Shown: piece by piece, positions 23,101 through 34,046 of the stretch
Position numbering within the stretch: the first letter of the stretch is position 1
Layout: each line of letters starts with the position of its first letter
Source of the DNA: Ptychodera flava
Taxonomy: Eukaryota; Hemichordata; Enteropneusta; Ptychoderidae
Assembly (NCBI RefSeq): GCF_041260155.1
Contig: NW_027248277.1
Location: 17,519,872 to 17,583,871, forward strand
Direction: 5' to 3'
Length of the DNA: 64,000 nt
The notes under the pieces: generated by a model
What the model was told of the DNA's origin: nothing
What the model saw: the letters and a program-made list of their open reading frames with translations, nothing else
Databases searched by the model: none
Translations under genes and position numbers: made by a program

Positions 23101-26100
23101 CTGTCATTCCTAATTCTCCGAAATAGAAGTCTATAGAATTACCGAAGGATATCGTGAATAGTACAAATCATGGATTATACCTTCTGTTCACCTCTTTATT
23201 TTCAAATTCCCTTGGAATCATCTGATAGTATTTTTTCATAGTTGGGAATAATCCAGCATTTAAAATCTGCTTACCATCTTCCGGTTTAAGAGTGTGCAGT
23301 TTTGCCATTTTATTGGCAATTAACCTGGGAAATACACCAAGACTTCATATAAATACCTTCATGCATTCATCGTTGGTCTGTTCGTCACAAAGCTTCAATC
23401 ACTGTTGACCTTTATTTTGCATCCAAGATTTGCTTCCTGTGACCTTCAGACCGCTCAATTGCAAAACTAGCGTAACAGGCTTACCAAAATTAACATGATG
23501 CATTTGCTCATTCAATAAAATTTACTCTTCTGATATATTTGCTAATGTACAATTTCTTCAAATTTCAGCATATGAGTGTCTAACAAGTGTTAATTTTTAA
23601 CTAAGCAATGTCTCAATTGCTACAGCTTTTTTTCAAATAAAAGCTAATCTTGAACTGTATGGGATTCTGCTTTGACAGAGAATGCCAATTCAAATCTCAA
23701 AAATGCACCTTAAATCATGGGACACTTTTACTGTTGATTAGAGATATGTTGATCGTCGTGATAGTTAAACTGTTGAGTTATTGACACTATCTATTTAAAA
23801 TGTTTAATTTTGTAATCATATTTTTTTTGCAAAGTGAAAAGAGCAAAACATTGAGCATTGTTGAAGTACCCACACAATGATACCAATTTGAAACACTGAT
23901 GCAGAACATTTTCGAATACTCACGGATATATTTATCCGACTTGGCCATATCTGAATCTATTGTCTCACCAGGGAAATACTGATAACAAATCCCATTATTG
24001 AAACAACAGTGAAGTTCAGGACCACACTTGGCTTTGAATAAGACCTGAAAGGTTTCTATTTCTTTTGCTCTGTCCACCATCGATTTTGATTTGTTTCCGT
24101 AAACGCGAATTAAAACCATGTCACGTGTGTTTTCAGGCAAATAACAACCGAACAATTTTTTCGAAATGCCACCCGTAAACACCTGAAATGTAAAATAAAA
24201 ATTGATATCGTATTAGTTGATGGTTGTTGATTCAAAGTTCGACAGTCACACCAGGATAATATACCTGCATGCGAATGTGTATCATACATGTTGGACGATT
24301 ACGCCAAGCATGGCTGCCTGCTGATAAATATTTTGTTTTTCAAGGTTTATTGACATGTCATGATATAAAGATATCGACATCTTGATCGGGGTTGTCATGG
24401 TCTTGTTCCCTGAAGTAATCCCAGCACGTTTTGTTCCCTGAAATAATCCCAGCACAATAAATATTTTGGCTTTATGACGTAACTATTACAGCATGGATTG
24501 CTAAACTCAAGTCAACTACAAAGAGAAACATCGACAGTATTACCTTGTGAATAACATAGCTTATCAAAAATTAATCTATGCTGCCTTCATTAGTTGGCGT
24601 CGATTGTCAAGTCGTTTATACCAACGATGAAGGCTCCTGCTGTACAGGTATGTAGGAAAACCGTCGCAAGGATAAGGCTACGCTCACAAATAACGCTGAA
24701 GGGAGGACTGGAGGAATCGCGATTGAAATATCTTTTTTTTCAGGTCCCCTAAATGCCCTAAATTTTCAAGTCCCTCCGTCTACACTGGGTGAAAACTCTA
24801 TAATACAGGCCAATACAGGCACGTATTTTAGGCTGTATTTAGGGTAAATACATGTAAATAAAGGGCAATACAGAGTAATACATGAAACACAAATACAGGC
24901 CCTGTATTTTTGCCTGTATTTACCTGTATATGCACTCTTACAAATACATTGTAAATACTGGTAAATAAAGGATAATACTGATTACAAATACAATCTGTTG
25001 TATCAATCATGTATTTGCCACGAATTTGTATGGTTTAAATTCATCTATATTCATTCCTGTATTTGGGATGTATTTCCATGGCTTGAATTTACCATGTATT
25101 ATGCCTAGATTGCCATGAATTTCTTAGTCCAAAAGAAGCCTGAGTGAACCATTTGGCTAAATGGCTTGACGCATTGTAGAATTGAACATTCACAAGGCAT
25201 GTGTGGACTTATCCTGCCGAAGCCTTGAGACAGAATCGGACATGTATGACATAAAAGTGATAACTGATTGTGTTACTGAGATATTTTATCTCAGACAATG
25301 AACCTAGCGGTCATCGACACCAGTAAAATGGTTAATTAAAACAACATATGTCAACATATGTCTGAGAAGACGAGTTTTTAAGAGATTTAAGAGTTTTACG
25401 AGAATTTCATATAGTAACGATGAATAAAAGTGACTTTTACGTACGAAGTAATGGGAAAACTTCATATCGTAGAGATGATTTTATTTAAGTTATAGTGACA
25501 ATGTGGAGCATCGGTGTCACGAAACTGAGATATTTTTGGATTTGAGCATTATTTATACACAAAGTGAATGAGTATTACGATGTTGCGATTCAAGTTGCCC
25601 ATTCTTTTTGCATAACTAAGCTCACAGAATTCTTTTGTGATGCTATTCTATTCTTTGCTTCTTTAGAAGTTCAAAAAAAGGACAGAAACAGATAAATGAG
25701 AATTTATGATTATTTTTCCCCCTAAAGGGAGCCACATAAAGGATGGGAATATTTAAGCCGTCGATCTCTGAAACTGATATGAGAAATCGGCGATTATCCC
25801 ACTCTACCCCATATAATGACTAATATGCGCAATTAAGTTGTAAGAAAATAGTTAAGTTGAATATAAGAATAGATGGTATTGTCATAATGAGAAGACAATG
25901 TGATGATGACGAAGTAAGGTAAATGAAAAAAAATAAGTGCACTTAATTTCTTCAGAGTTGCGAGGATGGCCATCTTTATGCTGTTTAAAACTCGATGTAA
26001 AGAAGGAATTTAATAGGTAATTTTTCGCTTTTTTAAATACTTTACAACTTGTTGTAAATGTACGACTTCTAAGTTTCTTTACACTTTAAGATGTAACTAG

Positions 26101-27025
26101 TTTAAGGATAACAATGCGGGACGAATTGCTTGAAAGACGGAGAGTGTTACGGAGATACTTTATCCCAGACAAATGTTAATGAACCTTATGGTCTTGGTAA
26201 AATGTACAATTTTTATTCACTTTTCTTAGGCTTGATGTAGCCATCAAGGTATGGGCAGACCTCCATGGTGTAGCTAAACTGCAATACAGAAGCCGTAAAT
26301 TGGCTTCACTCGTTATCACTGTTTGGGGGTACGTCCGGATGCATGCCAGCCGTCATTTTTCACAATGGAGACTCATAGCTTGCATTGTTTACGTCCGGAT
26401 GCATGCCAACCGTCATTGTTCACAATGGAGACTCATAGCTTGCATTGTTCATCACGTTATTTTTTGAGCATGTCCGTCTTGGAATTGAATGCGTATTACG
26501 ACGTTGCGATTCAAGTTAGCCATTCTTTTTGCATAACTAAGCTCACGGAATTCTTTTGTGATGCTATTCTATTTTGGCCTCTTTAGAAGTTCAACAAAAA
26601 AGGGACTGAAACAGATGAATGAGAATTTATGATTATTATGCCCCCCTAAAAAGAGCCGCTCGAGGTGAAAAGGACGGGAGCGGAGCTTTTTGCACAGCGC
26701 GGAGATGAATTTAAGACAGCGCGGACATAAATTTAACACAGAGCGGAGAATTGTCGTTTTCATCTACGGTAGTTACATCTTAGTAAATTAATAATGCCTC
26801 TGCCGAAGTAGAGTCGCGTTACGCGATATCGATTTGAAGTTGGGCTTTTCGTGTCTGCTTCAAACAGGAAACGCAGCAAAATTAACATTTAGTCACCTTG
26901 AGTTGTATATTCTTGGCCATCCATTCAGGTCTGAGTGTCTTCATTAAATCCAGCGCCCCTGGTTCAGGATTGTTTTCATCCACAGTAATATTAATGCGTT
27001 TAACTCCTGCTTCAGACAGTGCCAT
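17054..27025 (-). CDS. ETNK: Ethanolamine kinase copy B (exons 1-8, most nearly whole)
   Basis: Cytosolic kinase family of the CDP-ethanolamine pathway. Minus-strand exons: 26897-27025, 23924-24182, 23181-23324, 22575-22717, 21474-21557, 20811-20971, 17773-17846, 17054-17138. The ATG at 27025 gives MALSEAGVKRINITVDENN, then the nucleotide loop GGISKKLFGCYL, RVYGNKS, the catalytic CHNDLSLGN, IDFDEA and the STIDFDYLG tail. About 359 residues are expected, close to human ETNK1. Exons 1 and 3-8 are open. Exon 2 is one base shorter than in A/C at its 3' end (AAATATATCC), so exons 2 and 3 are out of phase under canonical splicing. Exon 5 differs from A/C at family positions (FYCYQGFDIGAHF). The last exon ends PSDLNL. 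Intron 6 carries a Kolobok-like insertion. Confidence 0.85.
17773..17846 (-). CDS. ETNK: ETNK copy B, exon 7
   Basis: 74 bp encoding [20 protein letters not shown] and FDYLG, with consensus acceptor CTTAG and donor GTAAGT. Confidence 0.88.
18029..19557 (+). mobile_element. Kolobok-like DNA transposon, 1.53 kb, only in copy B
   Basis: TTAA at 18025-18028 and 19558-19561 flank inverted ends AGGTCTGGTGAAATG and CATTTCACCAGAACT (14 of 15 match). TTAA duplication plus a THAP-like reading frame is the signature of the Kolobok superfamily. The element is absent from D, where the target reads TCAA in aligned context (about 60143-60160). It is non-autonomous: no transposase core is seen. It contains degenerate CAACACGGAA-type tandem units (about 18490-18830) and a duplicated segment of roughly 90-110 bp around CTCGCGAG (18870-19040). 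Confidence 0.75.
18326..18481 (+). pseudogene. THAP-domain fragment inside the Kolobok-like element
   Basis: MGERCSFGGCHSGKNM, then NFFKFPSS: the opening C-x4-C and FxxFP of a THAP zinc-binding domain, which binds transposon ends. The second C-x2-H pair is not reached in this frame. It lies in a longer frame from 18122, but the ATG at 18326 is the better start because it abuts the first Cys. Confidence 0.5.
20100..20312. repeat. (TG)n then (TATG)n satellite, intron 6 of copy B
   Basis: TG run at 20104-20138, then TATG units to 20310. It is the inverted counterpart of 4018-4440 and about half as long. Confidence 0.95.
20439..20581. mobile_element. TTAA MITE, copy B intron 6
   Basis: TTAA at 20435-20438 and 20582-20585 with ends AGGC/GCCT. 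Inverted counterpart of 3750-3891. Confidence 0.6.
20811..20971 (-). CDS. ETNK: ETNK copy B, exon 6
   Basis: 161 bp. It differs from A at a few residues (VHVMDFDKYP, SGINKDATDED) and ends VVVNKFAL. Acceptor TTTCCAG, donor GTAGGT. Confidence 0.87.
21474..21557 (-). CDS. ETNK: ETNK copy B, exon 5 (divergent)
   Basis: 84 bp encoding GIVFIDFDEAFYCYQGFD, then IGAHFCEFA. The IDF Asp is kept. The family Asn residues (YN and DIGNHF) are Cys/Tyr and Ala. Confidence 0.85.
21981..22290. mobile_element. Truncated 412-type TTAA MITE, copy B
   Basis: Keeps the TTAA (22291-22294) and the end nearest exon 4. The far end and about 375 bp of sequence that A and C have are deleted; D shares the same junction. 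Confidence 0.65.
22410..22505. repeat. ATGA/ATGG tetranucleotide repeat, copy B intron 4
   Basis: GAAT, GGAT and GACT units; inverted counterpart of 1465-1536. Confidence 0.8.
22575..22717 (-). CDS. ETNK: ETNK copy B, exon 4
   Basis: 143 bp, intact; [19 protein letters not shown] holds the catalytic HNDLxxxN. Confidence 0.88.
23181..23324 (-). CDS. ETNK: ETNK copy B, exon 3
   Basis: 144 bp, open: [19 protein letters not shown], then [17 protein letters not shown]. It serves as the reference length for this exon. Confidence 0.85.
23924..24182 (-). CDS. ETNK: ETNK copy B, exon 2 (nucleotide loop)
   Basis: 259 bp. VFTGGISKKLFGCYL and [20 protein letters not shown] give the ATP loop and the basic residue that binds phosphate. 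It is one base shorter than 40241-40500 near the donor, giving KYI instead of KVYP. Confidence 0.85.
24790..25110. repeat. AAATACAG/CTGTATTT-rich degenerate repeat, intron 1 of B
   Basis: Many AATACAGG and CCTGTATTT words in both orientations over about 320 bp; no gene. The matching region of C lacks it. Confidence 0.55.
25567..26650 (+). repeat. Direct repeat pair and 62-bp tandem in intron 1 of B
   Basis: 25567-25735 and 26487-26650 are direct copies (ATTACGATGTTGCGATTCAA, then GTGATGCTATTCTATT). Between them 26331-26452 is a two-unit tandem of about 62 bp starting TACGTCCGGATGCATGCCA. A weaker match also links 25270-25330 with 26143-26205. Confidence 0.7.
26897..27025 (-). CDS. ETNK: ETNK copy B, exon 1 (start)
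   Basis: 129 bp: [42 protein letters not shown], then donor GTGACT. It aligns with the VTVQ...LRPHW N-terminus of vertebrate ETNK. An AG preceded by pyrimidines about 30 bp upstream could allow a 5' UTR exon. Confidence 0.8.
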
Positions 27026-27083
27026 GGTTAACCACTGACCCAATCTAAAGCTATCACAGGATGAAATTCCATATTTAACTTTC

Positions 27084-27276
27084 TTTATGCATTTGCATAA
27101 ATTTGCATAAAGTTGGTAACCTCCTGTGCTTTGTGCAGTGCATAAAGGTGTGTGAACATGATGTCATTGGTGGTGCCTGTATGCATCTTTTATGCACTCG
27201 TATAAAAGGGTTTAATGGCTCATGAATATTATGCACCTTTATGCAATCCAATAAAATGCATAATTTTGCATGATTG
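27084..27276. mobile_element. TGCATAA-rich MITE-like element by exon 1 of B
   Basis: About 200 bp with ends rich in TTTATGCA/TGCATAAA in inverted order. The counterpart is 33661-33861. It includes octamer words ATTTGCAT. No clear target duplication. Confidence 0.4.
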
Positions 27277-28039
27277 TAAAACAACAATGAGGATGACAAC
27301 TTACAGTCTCTACAAATTGGAAAGGACTAGGTTTTAAAGAATAGCTGGATGTATAGTGAGAAACACATCTAGTCACTTCCTGGGGTCACTTTGTAAATAT
27401 GTGAAAGAGGCTCCCCACCAAATATCCAAATGTTTTTGTGTCGAGTTTATGTTTGATTCGTTTCGAATATGTTATCCTTCATTCTTATCCGATTGTTTGT
27501 GTTAATAAAAATGTTTGTTTCGCTTCGGATATTTGTAGGGAAGTTTGGATTAGTGTGAACGGTAATGTTTTACTTTTGTGGGGAAAGCTTTAATGGCGAT
27601 GAATGCAGCACGTATAACGCCCGTAACACACAGCCCTGTCGTGCAGAGCTATTGCTGACGGTCCATAGGCTGGCTGTAACATCAAATATCCGATCAGAGC
27701 GGGCAAAGAATTCGTGGCTTTAATATTTGAACAGTGATGAAGGATTTAAAAAGCGCGGGTGTAACGCGATTGTCGGGTTTTCCGCATTCAGTTCTGATCG
27801 CATGATCGTAGACGCAAATCACGCACTGCTTCTTTAGTGTCCGCGGTAAAGTGCCATTGCATAACGCGAATCAATGCCAAGATCTCGCAAAATGTTTTGA
27901 AATGACGGCTTACAAATATTTGTCTTCTTATTTTCTTATGCTGTTAGTATGTTGCATAAAAGGTTGGAGAATTGGAACAAGAATGAAAATAGATATCAGT
28001 CCGAAAATTGTAGAAGCAACGCTGTGAGAAATTTTAAGA

Positions 28040-28192
28040 TTGTCCAATTCAGCCAATAATGACCCAACCTTTGCAAGAGTCGGTTATCTAACGGAGTAGG
28101 AAGAACAAGTTCTCAAACCCTATTCGTTGATGCTGCAGAGTATTCTGGTGCCTCCGAGAGATCACCAGTAGACAATCTATGGTCACGTGATC
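28040..28192 (-). promoter_or_regulatory. Candidate promoter region of copy B
   Basis: CCAAT box (CAGCCAATAATG, read on the plus strand near 28048) and a GGTCACGTGATC E-box (28181-28192) are conserved in the mirrored arm. Position upstream of exon 1 supports a promoter; no TSS is visible. Confidence 0.25.
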
Positions 28193-28387
28193 GGAGAGAT
28201 CATGCGCAGAGGCAAAGGCTGCCATGCATTCAACACTTTGTAATAAAAAACAAAAGAATGAAGACAGAAAAATGTCAACGTGAATTTGTGCCATTTAGGA
28301 AGAACGATAAAAACTTAAGATGAAATACGTACCATCAGTTTTGTTGATAAAATTTCATATTTGAATCTACGTACTGCAACGGTGCAC

Positions 28388-28795
28388 TCAAGATACAATT
28401 TCTGGGTTTGGCGGGGTTTCTTTAGTGTTTTTATTGTCGTTTCTTTTTATTTCGTGTATCTGGATATTTATTTCAAATCTTGTACGTTTCACTACAAAAG
28501 GCTCAATAAAATACACATTTATGTGACAAAAATTGACGTTTCGATTTTCAAAAAAAAACTGGACGGTGAAATCTTCATGTACTCCACAGTCTTCAAAATG
28601 AGTGACACACGCAGTTGATCGATCTGCCAACAATTGCAGAGTAAAATTTGAAAGTCCGAATATCTGTCCCTTAGTGCATTCTACTGTTACAACTAGAGAC
28701 ATTACATTAAGGAAGGCGAATAGGGACAGAAGTGTAACGAACTGAAAGTAGTCTATCGCCATTATAGTTTGAAAAGACAACTTATCCGTTTTCAT
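28388..28795 (-). CDS. Hypothetical secreted protein or exon
   Basis: 135 codons. The second Met gives MAIDYFQFVTLLSLFAFLNV, a signal-peptide-like hydrophobic stretch ending near VTVEC. The rest has four Cys and no family I recognise. No homologue elsewhere in the window. Confidence 0.25.
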   Translation of the reverse strand: MKTDKLSFQTIMAIDYFQFVTLLSLFAFLNVMSLVVTVECTKGQIFGLSNFTLQLLADRSTACVTHFEDCGVHEDFTVQFFFENRNVNFCHINVYFIEPFVVKRTRFEINIQIHEIKRNDNKNTKETPPNPEIVS

Positions 28796-30497
28796 GGCTT
28801 TCCATTCAAGTTAAGCGCATTCAAGTCGAACCATTTGATATTCTTTGGATTGGTTGGTTTTTGTAGTAACAGACAGTCTCAGCGGACATGTACGAAAAGA
28901 ATCGGCCACTGGCTCGCAAAGAGAATTAAAAAAACACCGAAAATACTATACGTTCTATATTTGCATAACGTTTACAAGTCCACCTGTGAAACGACCAATC
29001 CCTGACTGCAGTCACATGTTTGTAGGCTTCTTCTAGTCTTATTTGAGTCAGACAAACACGACGTTCAAGTGTACTCTCGCTACCGTAGTTTCATGCGAGG
29101 GAGTAATAAACCCATACAAGTCACTGTACTTAAATGTCGTTCGGTGAAAAAAGTCCGAATAAATTTTATAAACCTTTGTAGATCAAACAAGCTTGCTTCG
29201 TACTCAAATGTCCAGGTTTATAATGATTTTACTTTACGTTTATCGCAAGTTACAAATAGTACCATATGGAGTCTAACATACATTGCACTTAAACTTTCCG
29301 TTATATTGTGAAATTTTACTTAATGATTTTGCAGTGCGCGTTTTAAACCTAAAACACTCGCTATATCTGTGAAGTAACTATTTCCTTTACATGCAAACGT
29401 TTTAGAAAACTACAACTTATCGATAATATGCATTACTATTAATAAAAGATAATTTAGGTCCGGATAATCTCCAGACGTTTTCAGCCATTTTGAAACACAT
29501 ATGATATAACAATATCTGCGCGCTTAAGTTCCTCGCCAGGGCGCCCATTCATTTATTTCTCAGAAATCTAAATTAAATCGCCATCTACGGTGCAAACATT
29601 AGCAACTAACATGAAAAGTTAGCAGTAATTACTGCCATGCATTGGGTATCGATTTTCAATTGTCATATATAGTTGACAGGATTCGCTGAATCGAGTTAAT
29701 TAAAACTCGTTGGGGAATCGATTCACACGCGTCCAAGAAATTGATTCGGCAAACAGCGAGAGCAAGACATAAACAAAATCGCGCCTTCGATACGTTGAAT
29801 TTAAATAGGTTTGTAGCGTGCAATATTAGATATAGTTATCGGTGTATAGAGACAATGGATGATGCGTGGTGGATAGATGCATGATCTTACCTCAATATCG
29901 TAATTCTCTGGCTTCTTTTTCCGTTAAGCCAGCATCTCACCGTGCCGCGTCTTCACTCATGTCAATAGTTTCATTCAACACGTGCCGAGTAAGAGATCGC
30001 CAGACGAATGTCACCCAACTGGTCGCCGGCCGTCACTTCTCAAAGAAGCGAGTTCCACTCCGAAACGATAAATTGTGTGATTTAGTGGCAGAAGTCGACA
30101 GGGACCCTGCATTTCAACAAGAAAGCACGTTTTAATGGCTTATTTATGCCGTGGTTATTCATATCCACGCACGTGAAGGAAATATTGACTCGTACATCTT
30201 GCCAAGATTTGTTCAAAGGGCGGGAACCAGCGGCAGTCTGTGACGACATGTGAGGGCGCTGTTTCGGATCGTCGTCAGTACGAGAACACGGATCATCCAA
30301 ATTTACAGTGCGCAAAAAAATACTTTTGCACTACACTACTTGAAACATTTTTCAAGGTAAAAGTTTACATCTTCATGTGCCCTGTGTTTTAAAAGACATT
30401 TGTTCTAAAATGGCTTTCATTTTGGATTTTTTTTCCCTAAACGACTTAAAAACTAACTCACGCTGGTGCAGGTACGATATGCACCCTCTTGACGTAT
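28796..30497. other. Centre region, no gene recognised
   Basis: AT-rich unique sequence. Short frames exist (29866-30135 plus, 30082-30315 minus) but neither shows a domain, and they overlap on opposite strands. Confidence 0.4.
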
Positions 30498-31010
30498 CAC
30501 TATAGGGAAAAAGTGCGTGACTAGAGCGAGAAACTGACGCTTTCTCGCAATTGGTGAGAATCTCTTCTTATTCTCACCGCTGTCGGTGAGAAAATTTTAA
30601 TCTCCACTGGAAATTGGTGAGAAATGCACTCCTTGGCGAGAATCAAGTGTGACATCAAATTCTCACCGGTGAGAATGGAAATTCTCACTAAGTACAGCGA
30701 GAATTGAAATTCACTGGCGAGAATCATCAAGACTCGCCGGTCGGAGTCTTTATGATTCTTGCCAATGAACTGCGAGTCTTGATGATTCTCGCCAGTGAAT
30801 TTCAATTCTCGCTGTACTTAGTGAGAATTTCCATTCTCACGGTGAGAATTTATTCTCTCACTTGATTCTCGCCAAGGTGTGCATTTCTCACCAATCTCCA
30901 GTGGAGATTAAAATTTTCTCACCGACAGCGGTGAGAATAAGAAGAGATTCTCACCGATTGCGAGAAAGTGTCAGTTTCTCGCTCTAGTCGCGCACTTTTT
31001 CCCTATAGTG
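30498..31010. mobile_element. 513 bp fold-back (hairpin) element
   Basis: Near-perfect inverted repeat: arms about 240 bp (30498-30737 and 30772-31010) around a 34 bp loop. Ends are CACTATAGGGAAAAAGTGCG and its complement, next to TA, as in Tc1/mariner-type MITEs. The arms carry GGTGAGAAT/GGCGAGAAT words that form smaller hairpins. No protein is encoded. Confidence 0.85.
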
Positions 31011-31203
31011 TATATGCATTGTAACTTGTTGTTTTGATGACGTCACCATTAGAATACTGGAACACTGGCAGTGCGGTCATCCCTGTGTAAATATTAGACA
31101 ATAACTGTACAATAAGAATTCTTTGATTTTCGGTCGGACAGATGGATGCCATTAACAATTGGTGAGAAGCACTGACATCCGGAAAAAGTGAGTGTAGGCC
31201 TAC

Positions 31204-31205
<2 letters not shown>

Positions 31206-31297
<92 letters not shown>
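31206..31297. repeat. (GA)n microsatellite, 92 bp
   Basis: Uninterrupted GA dinucleotides. Confidence 0.98.
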
Positions 31298-31299
<2 letters not shown>

Positions 31300-31393
31300 T
31301 TAATTACGGTATTGTCATGGTTGTCATGTACGACTTTGACGGTCAAAGTTAAAAGTGCGGCTTGAAGAGCGATTTGTCGCTTGCAGCCTTATG

Positions 31394-31705
31394 CTATGAA
31401 CAATGCATGCAATGTTTAGTTTGTAAAGGGGAAGTGTTGTGAATTGAGAGCCAATAATATCTTGACATTATCTCACAACTGCACAGAAAATATACCGAAT
31501 GAAATATAATCTTTGTTTCTTTTTTCTGGTCTGTAAGACAAGATTCATCGAAGAAAGATTTCACATGTCCATTGTCATTAACAGTGACTGATAGAGTGTG
31601 ATTATATAAGTGTCCATTACATTCCTCTGTTATATTTGTACAAAATATCGGGAATTGTGATTTACAAGTTTTGACCTTGCAACCCGAAAGAGTCGTAGGC
31701 CACAA
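31394..31705 (-). CDS. Hypothetical Cys-rich exon
   Basis: Contains CKVKTCKSQFPIFCTNITEE, then NGHLYNHTLSVTVND, with N-glycosylation sites NIT and NHT, as in extracellular domains. No family recognised. Same strand as 28388-28795. Confidence 0.25.
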   Translation of the reverse strand: MWPTTLSGCKVKTCKSQFPIFCTNITEECNGHLYNHTLSVTVNDNGHVKSFFDESCLTDQKKETKIIFHSVYFLCSCEIMSRYYWLSIHNTSPLQTKHCMHCS

Positions 31706-32786
31706 TAATAAATTAATTTACTACCGTGAACTGAAGGGGTTGAAATTGTTGAAAGAAAAAACTGCATGATTATAAAGAATATTTCATGTGAAGACTTCAA
31801 CAAACTGTACTATCCACAAAATATCGACTCATGGTTTGCGTGATAACTACAGAGATATTTGTACGATATAGTCGAGAAAGTGTTAGAGATTGTATGAAAA
31901 AAGCAAACGACAAAGTTTTAAAAATTAAGGATTTGAAATGAAAGTGAAAGATGAAAACTGAACGATTTCAAATTTTGTTCCTCCGCAAAAGGTGGCATAA
32001 TTTCACAATGATTCCTGTTTCGCTAACTTGGATACAGTTCAGTGCTAACAAACAAAGACAGTACAGACATGATAGAATTGAATACTTTGGGTAAAATGTA
32101 AGTGTCGATTGAAGAATCCGAAATGTTTTGATATCAGAGACTCTGATATTGTTCTGCTTTCTACGGCAATGGAAACAAAAGGAATACAGTGTACAAGTGA
32201 AATTTCCCAAGTTCAAGGTCACAGATGAAACAGCTGATGATTGCATCCTGTTTCCGCTAACCAGTCTGATATTAAATGACGTCACAGTTATATCATTAAT
32301 ATGCAAATATCTTTCAAATATTGACCGAAAGACTTTCGGAAACCGCAAGGTATGAGAAGATGGAAATCACACCCTTTGTGTTTTCAAAAATGGTTTGATG
32401 GAACCTGTAAAAATGACGATTAGCGGCGGGGGTGTTACCACAAAGCAGAAAAGCATTGAATTTTTGTCGAACCTGGAAATATTGTGCATGCGTTCCCGGA
32501 CATTTCGTTTTAATTCAGTGACAAGACTTAGTAGCGATTAAAGTCATCAATGTCTGTGTGTTTAACCTTTGCAATGAAATATGTCTTCTTCTTGAATTTG
32601 TTTGTCTCCTCAAATTGGACATTCCATCTTTCAATATGTTTGTTGTCATCGATGATTTATGAACACAGATACATATTTGAACATGCAGCCACTTGATAAA
32701 TGTGTAGATAATTTACTATTTTCTATTTTAATATCCAAGATAATATTTCGTAAATAAAAGGTTTGTATGTAATTTGACCAATACGA
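31706..32786. other. Centre region, no gene assigned
   Basis: Overlapping frames on both strands (31968-32348 minus, 32128-32355 plus). The plus frame reads VQVKFPKFKVTDETADD; neither is recognisable. Confidence 0.35.
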
Positions 32787-32910
32787 GATCACGTGACCAT
32801 AGATACTCTGCAGCATCCACGAATAGGGTTTGAGAACTTGTTCTTCCTACTCCGTTAGATACCGACTCTTGCAAAGGTTGGGTCATTATTGGCTGAATTG
32901 GACAATCTTA
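32787..32910 (+). promoter_or_regulatory. Candidate promoter region of copy C
   Basis: GATCACGTGACC E-box at 32787-32798 and ATTGG (inverted CCAAT) near 32889-32893, mirrored in copy B. Confidence 0.25.
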
Positions 32911-33660
32911 AAATTTCTCACAGCCTTGCTTATACAATTTTCGGATGGAAATCTATTTTCATTCTTGTTCCAATTCTCCAACCTTTCATGCAACATACTA
33001 ACAGCATAAGAAAATAAGAAGACAAATATTTGTAAGCCGTCATTTCAAAACATTTTGCAAGATCTTGGCATTGATTCGCGTTATGAAATTGCACTTTACC
33101 GCGGACACTAAAGTAGCAGTGCGTGATTCGCGTCTACGATCATGCAATCAGAATGCGGAAAACCTGAAAATCACGTTACACCCGCGCTTTTTAAATCCTT
33201 CATCACTGTTCAAATATTAAAGCCACGAATTCTTTGCCAGCTCTGATCGGATATTTAATGCCAGCTAGCCTATGGACCATCAGCAATAGCTCTGCACGAC
33301 AGGGCTGTGTGTTACGGGCGTTATACGTGCTGCATTCATCGCCATAAGCTTTCCCCACACAAATAAAACATTACCGTTCACACTAATCCAAACTTCCCTA
33401 CAAATATCCGAAGCGAAACAAACAATTTTATTAACACAAACAATCGGATACGAATGAAGGATCACATATTCGAAACAAATCAAACACAAACTCGACACAA
33501 AAACATTTGGATAGATAGGTGGGGAGCCTCTTTCACATATTTTACAAAGTGACCCCAGGGAAGTGACTAGGTGTTTCTCACTATACATCCAGCTATTCTT
33601 TAAAACGTAGTCCTTTCCAATTTGTAGAGCCTGTAAGTTGTCATCCTCATTGTTGTTTTA

Positions 33661-33861
33661 CAATTATGCAAAATTATGCAACTTTATTGGATTGCATAAA
33701 GGTGCATAATTTTAATGAGCCATTAAACCCTTTTATACGAGTGCATAAAGATGCATACAGGCACTACCGCTGACTTCCTTTTTACACACCTTTATGCACT
33801 GCATAAATGTGCGCACTGGAGCTGACCAACTTTATGCAAATTTATGCGATTGCATAAAGAA
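33661..33861. mobile_element. TGCATAA-rich MITE-like element by exon 1 of C
   Basis: Mirror of 27084-27276. It ends a few tens of bases before the ETNK start region. Confidence 0.4.
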
Positions 33862-33917
33862 TGTTAAATATTGGATTTCATCCTCAGATAGCTTTGAGAT
33901 TGGGTCAGTGGTTAATC

Positions 33918-34046
33918 ATGGCACTGTCTGTAGCAGGAGTTAAACGCATGAATGTTACTGTGGATGAAAACAATCCCGAACCAGGGGCGCTGGATTTAAT
34001 GAAGACACTCAGACCTGTATGGATGGCCAAGAATATACAATTCAAG
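33918..34046 (+). CDS. ETNK: ETNK copy C, exon 1
   Basis: 129 bp, [19 protein letters not shown] to WMAKNIQFK, donor GTGACT. Phase 0 into exon 2. An in-frame upstream ATG exists at about 33861, but the 33918 start is the one shared with copy B. Confidence 0.8.

Larger units (their letters stand above)
14802..23969 (-). repeat. Right arm of the A/B inverted repeat
   Basis: Reverse complement of 1-8587, with these differences: the Harbinger-like MITE is absent, a Kolobok-like element is added at 18029-19557, and about 375 bp of intron 4 is deleted. It is a close direct repeat of 56932-64000. Confidence 0.9.
26650..28192 (-). repeat. Left arm of the central (B/C head-to-head) inverted repeat
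   Basis: Reverse complement of about 32787-34330. It holds exon 1 of B and the putative promoter side. Outer parts of the same palindrome are 24183-24785 and 39640-40240. Confidence 0.85.

Noticed and set aside
26323-26586. Frame with a repeated RPDACQPS-F peptide
   Set aside because: Explained by the 62-bp tandem duplication; no family and no conservation in copy C.
30492-30507. CACTATAGGGA resembles the core of the phage T7 promoter
   Set aside because: It is the terminal inverted repeat of the fold-back element and occurs mirrored at the other end. A vector or phage origin has no other support.
30521-30805. 94-codon minus frame
   Set aside because: Lies wholly inside the fold-back hairpin; its composition comes from the repeated GGTGAGAAT words.
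33280-33588. 102-codon minus frame
   Set aside because: Lies in the central inverted arm antisense to the presumed 5' region of copy C; its mirror in the B arm is not open over the same length.
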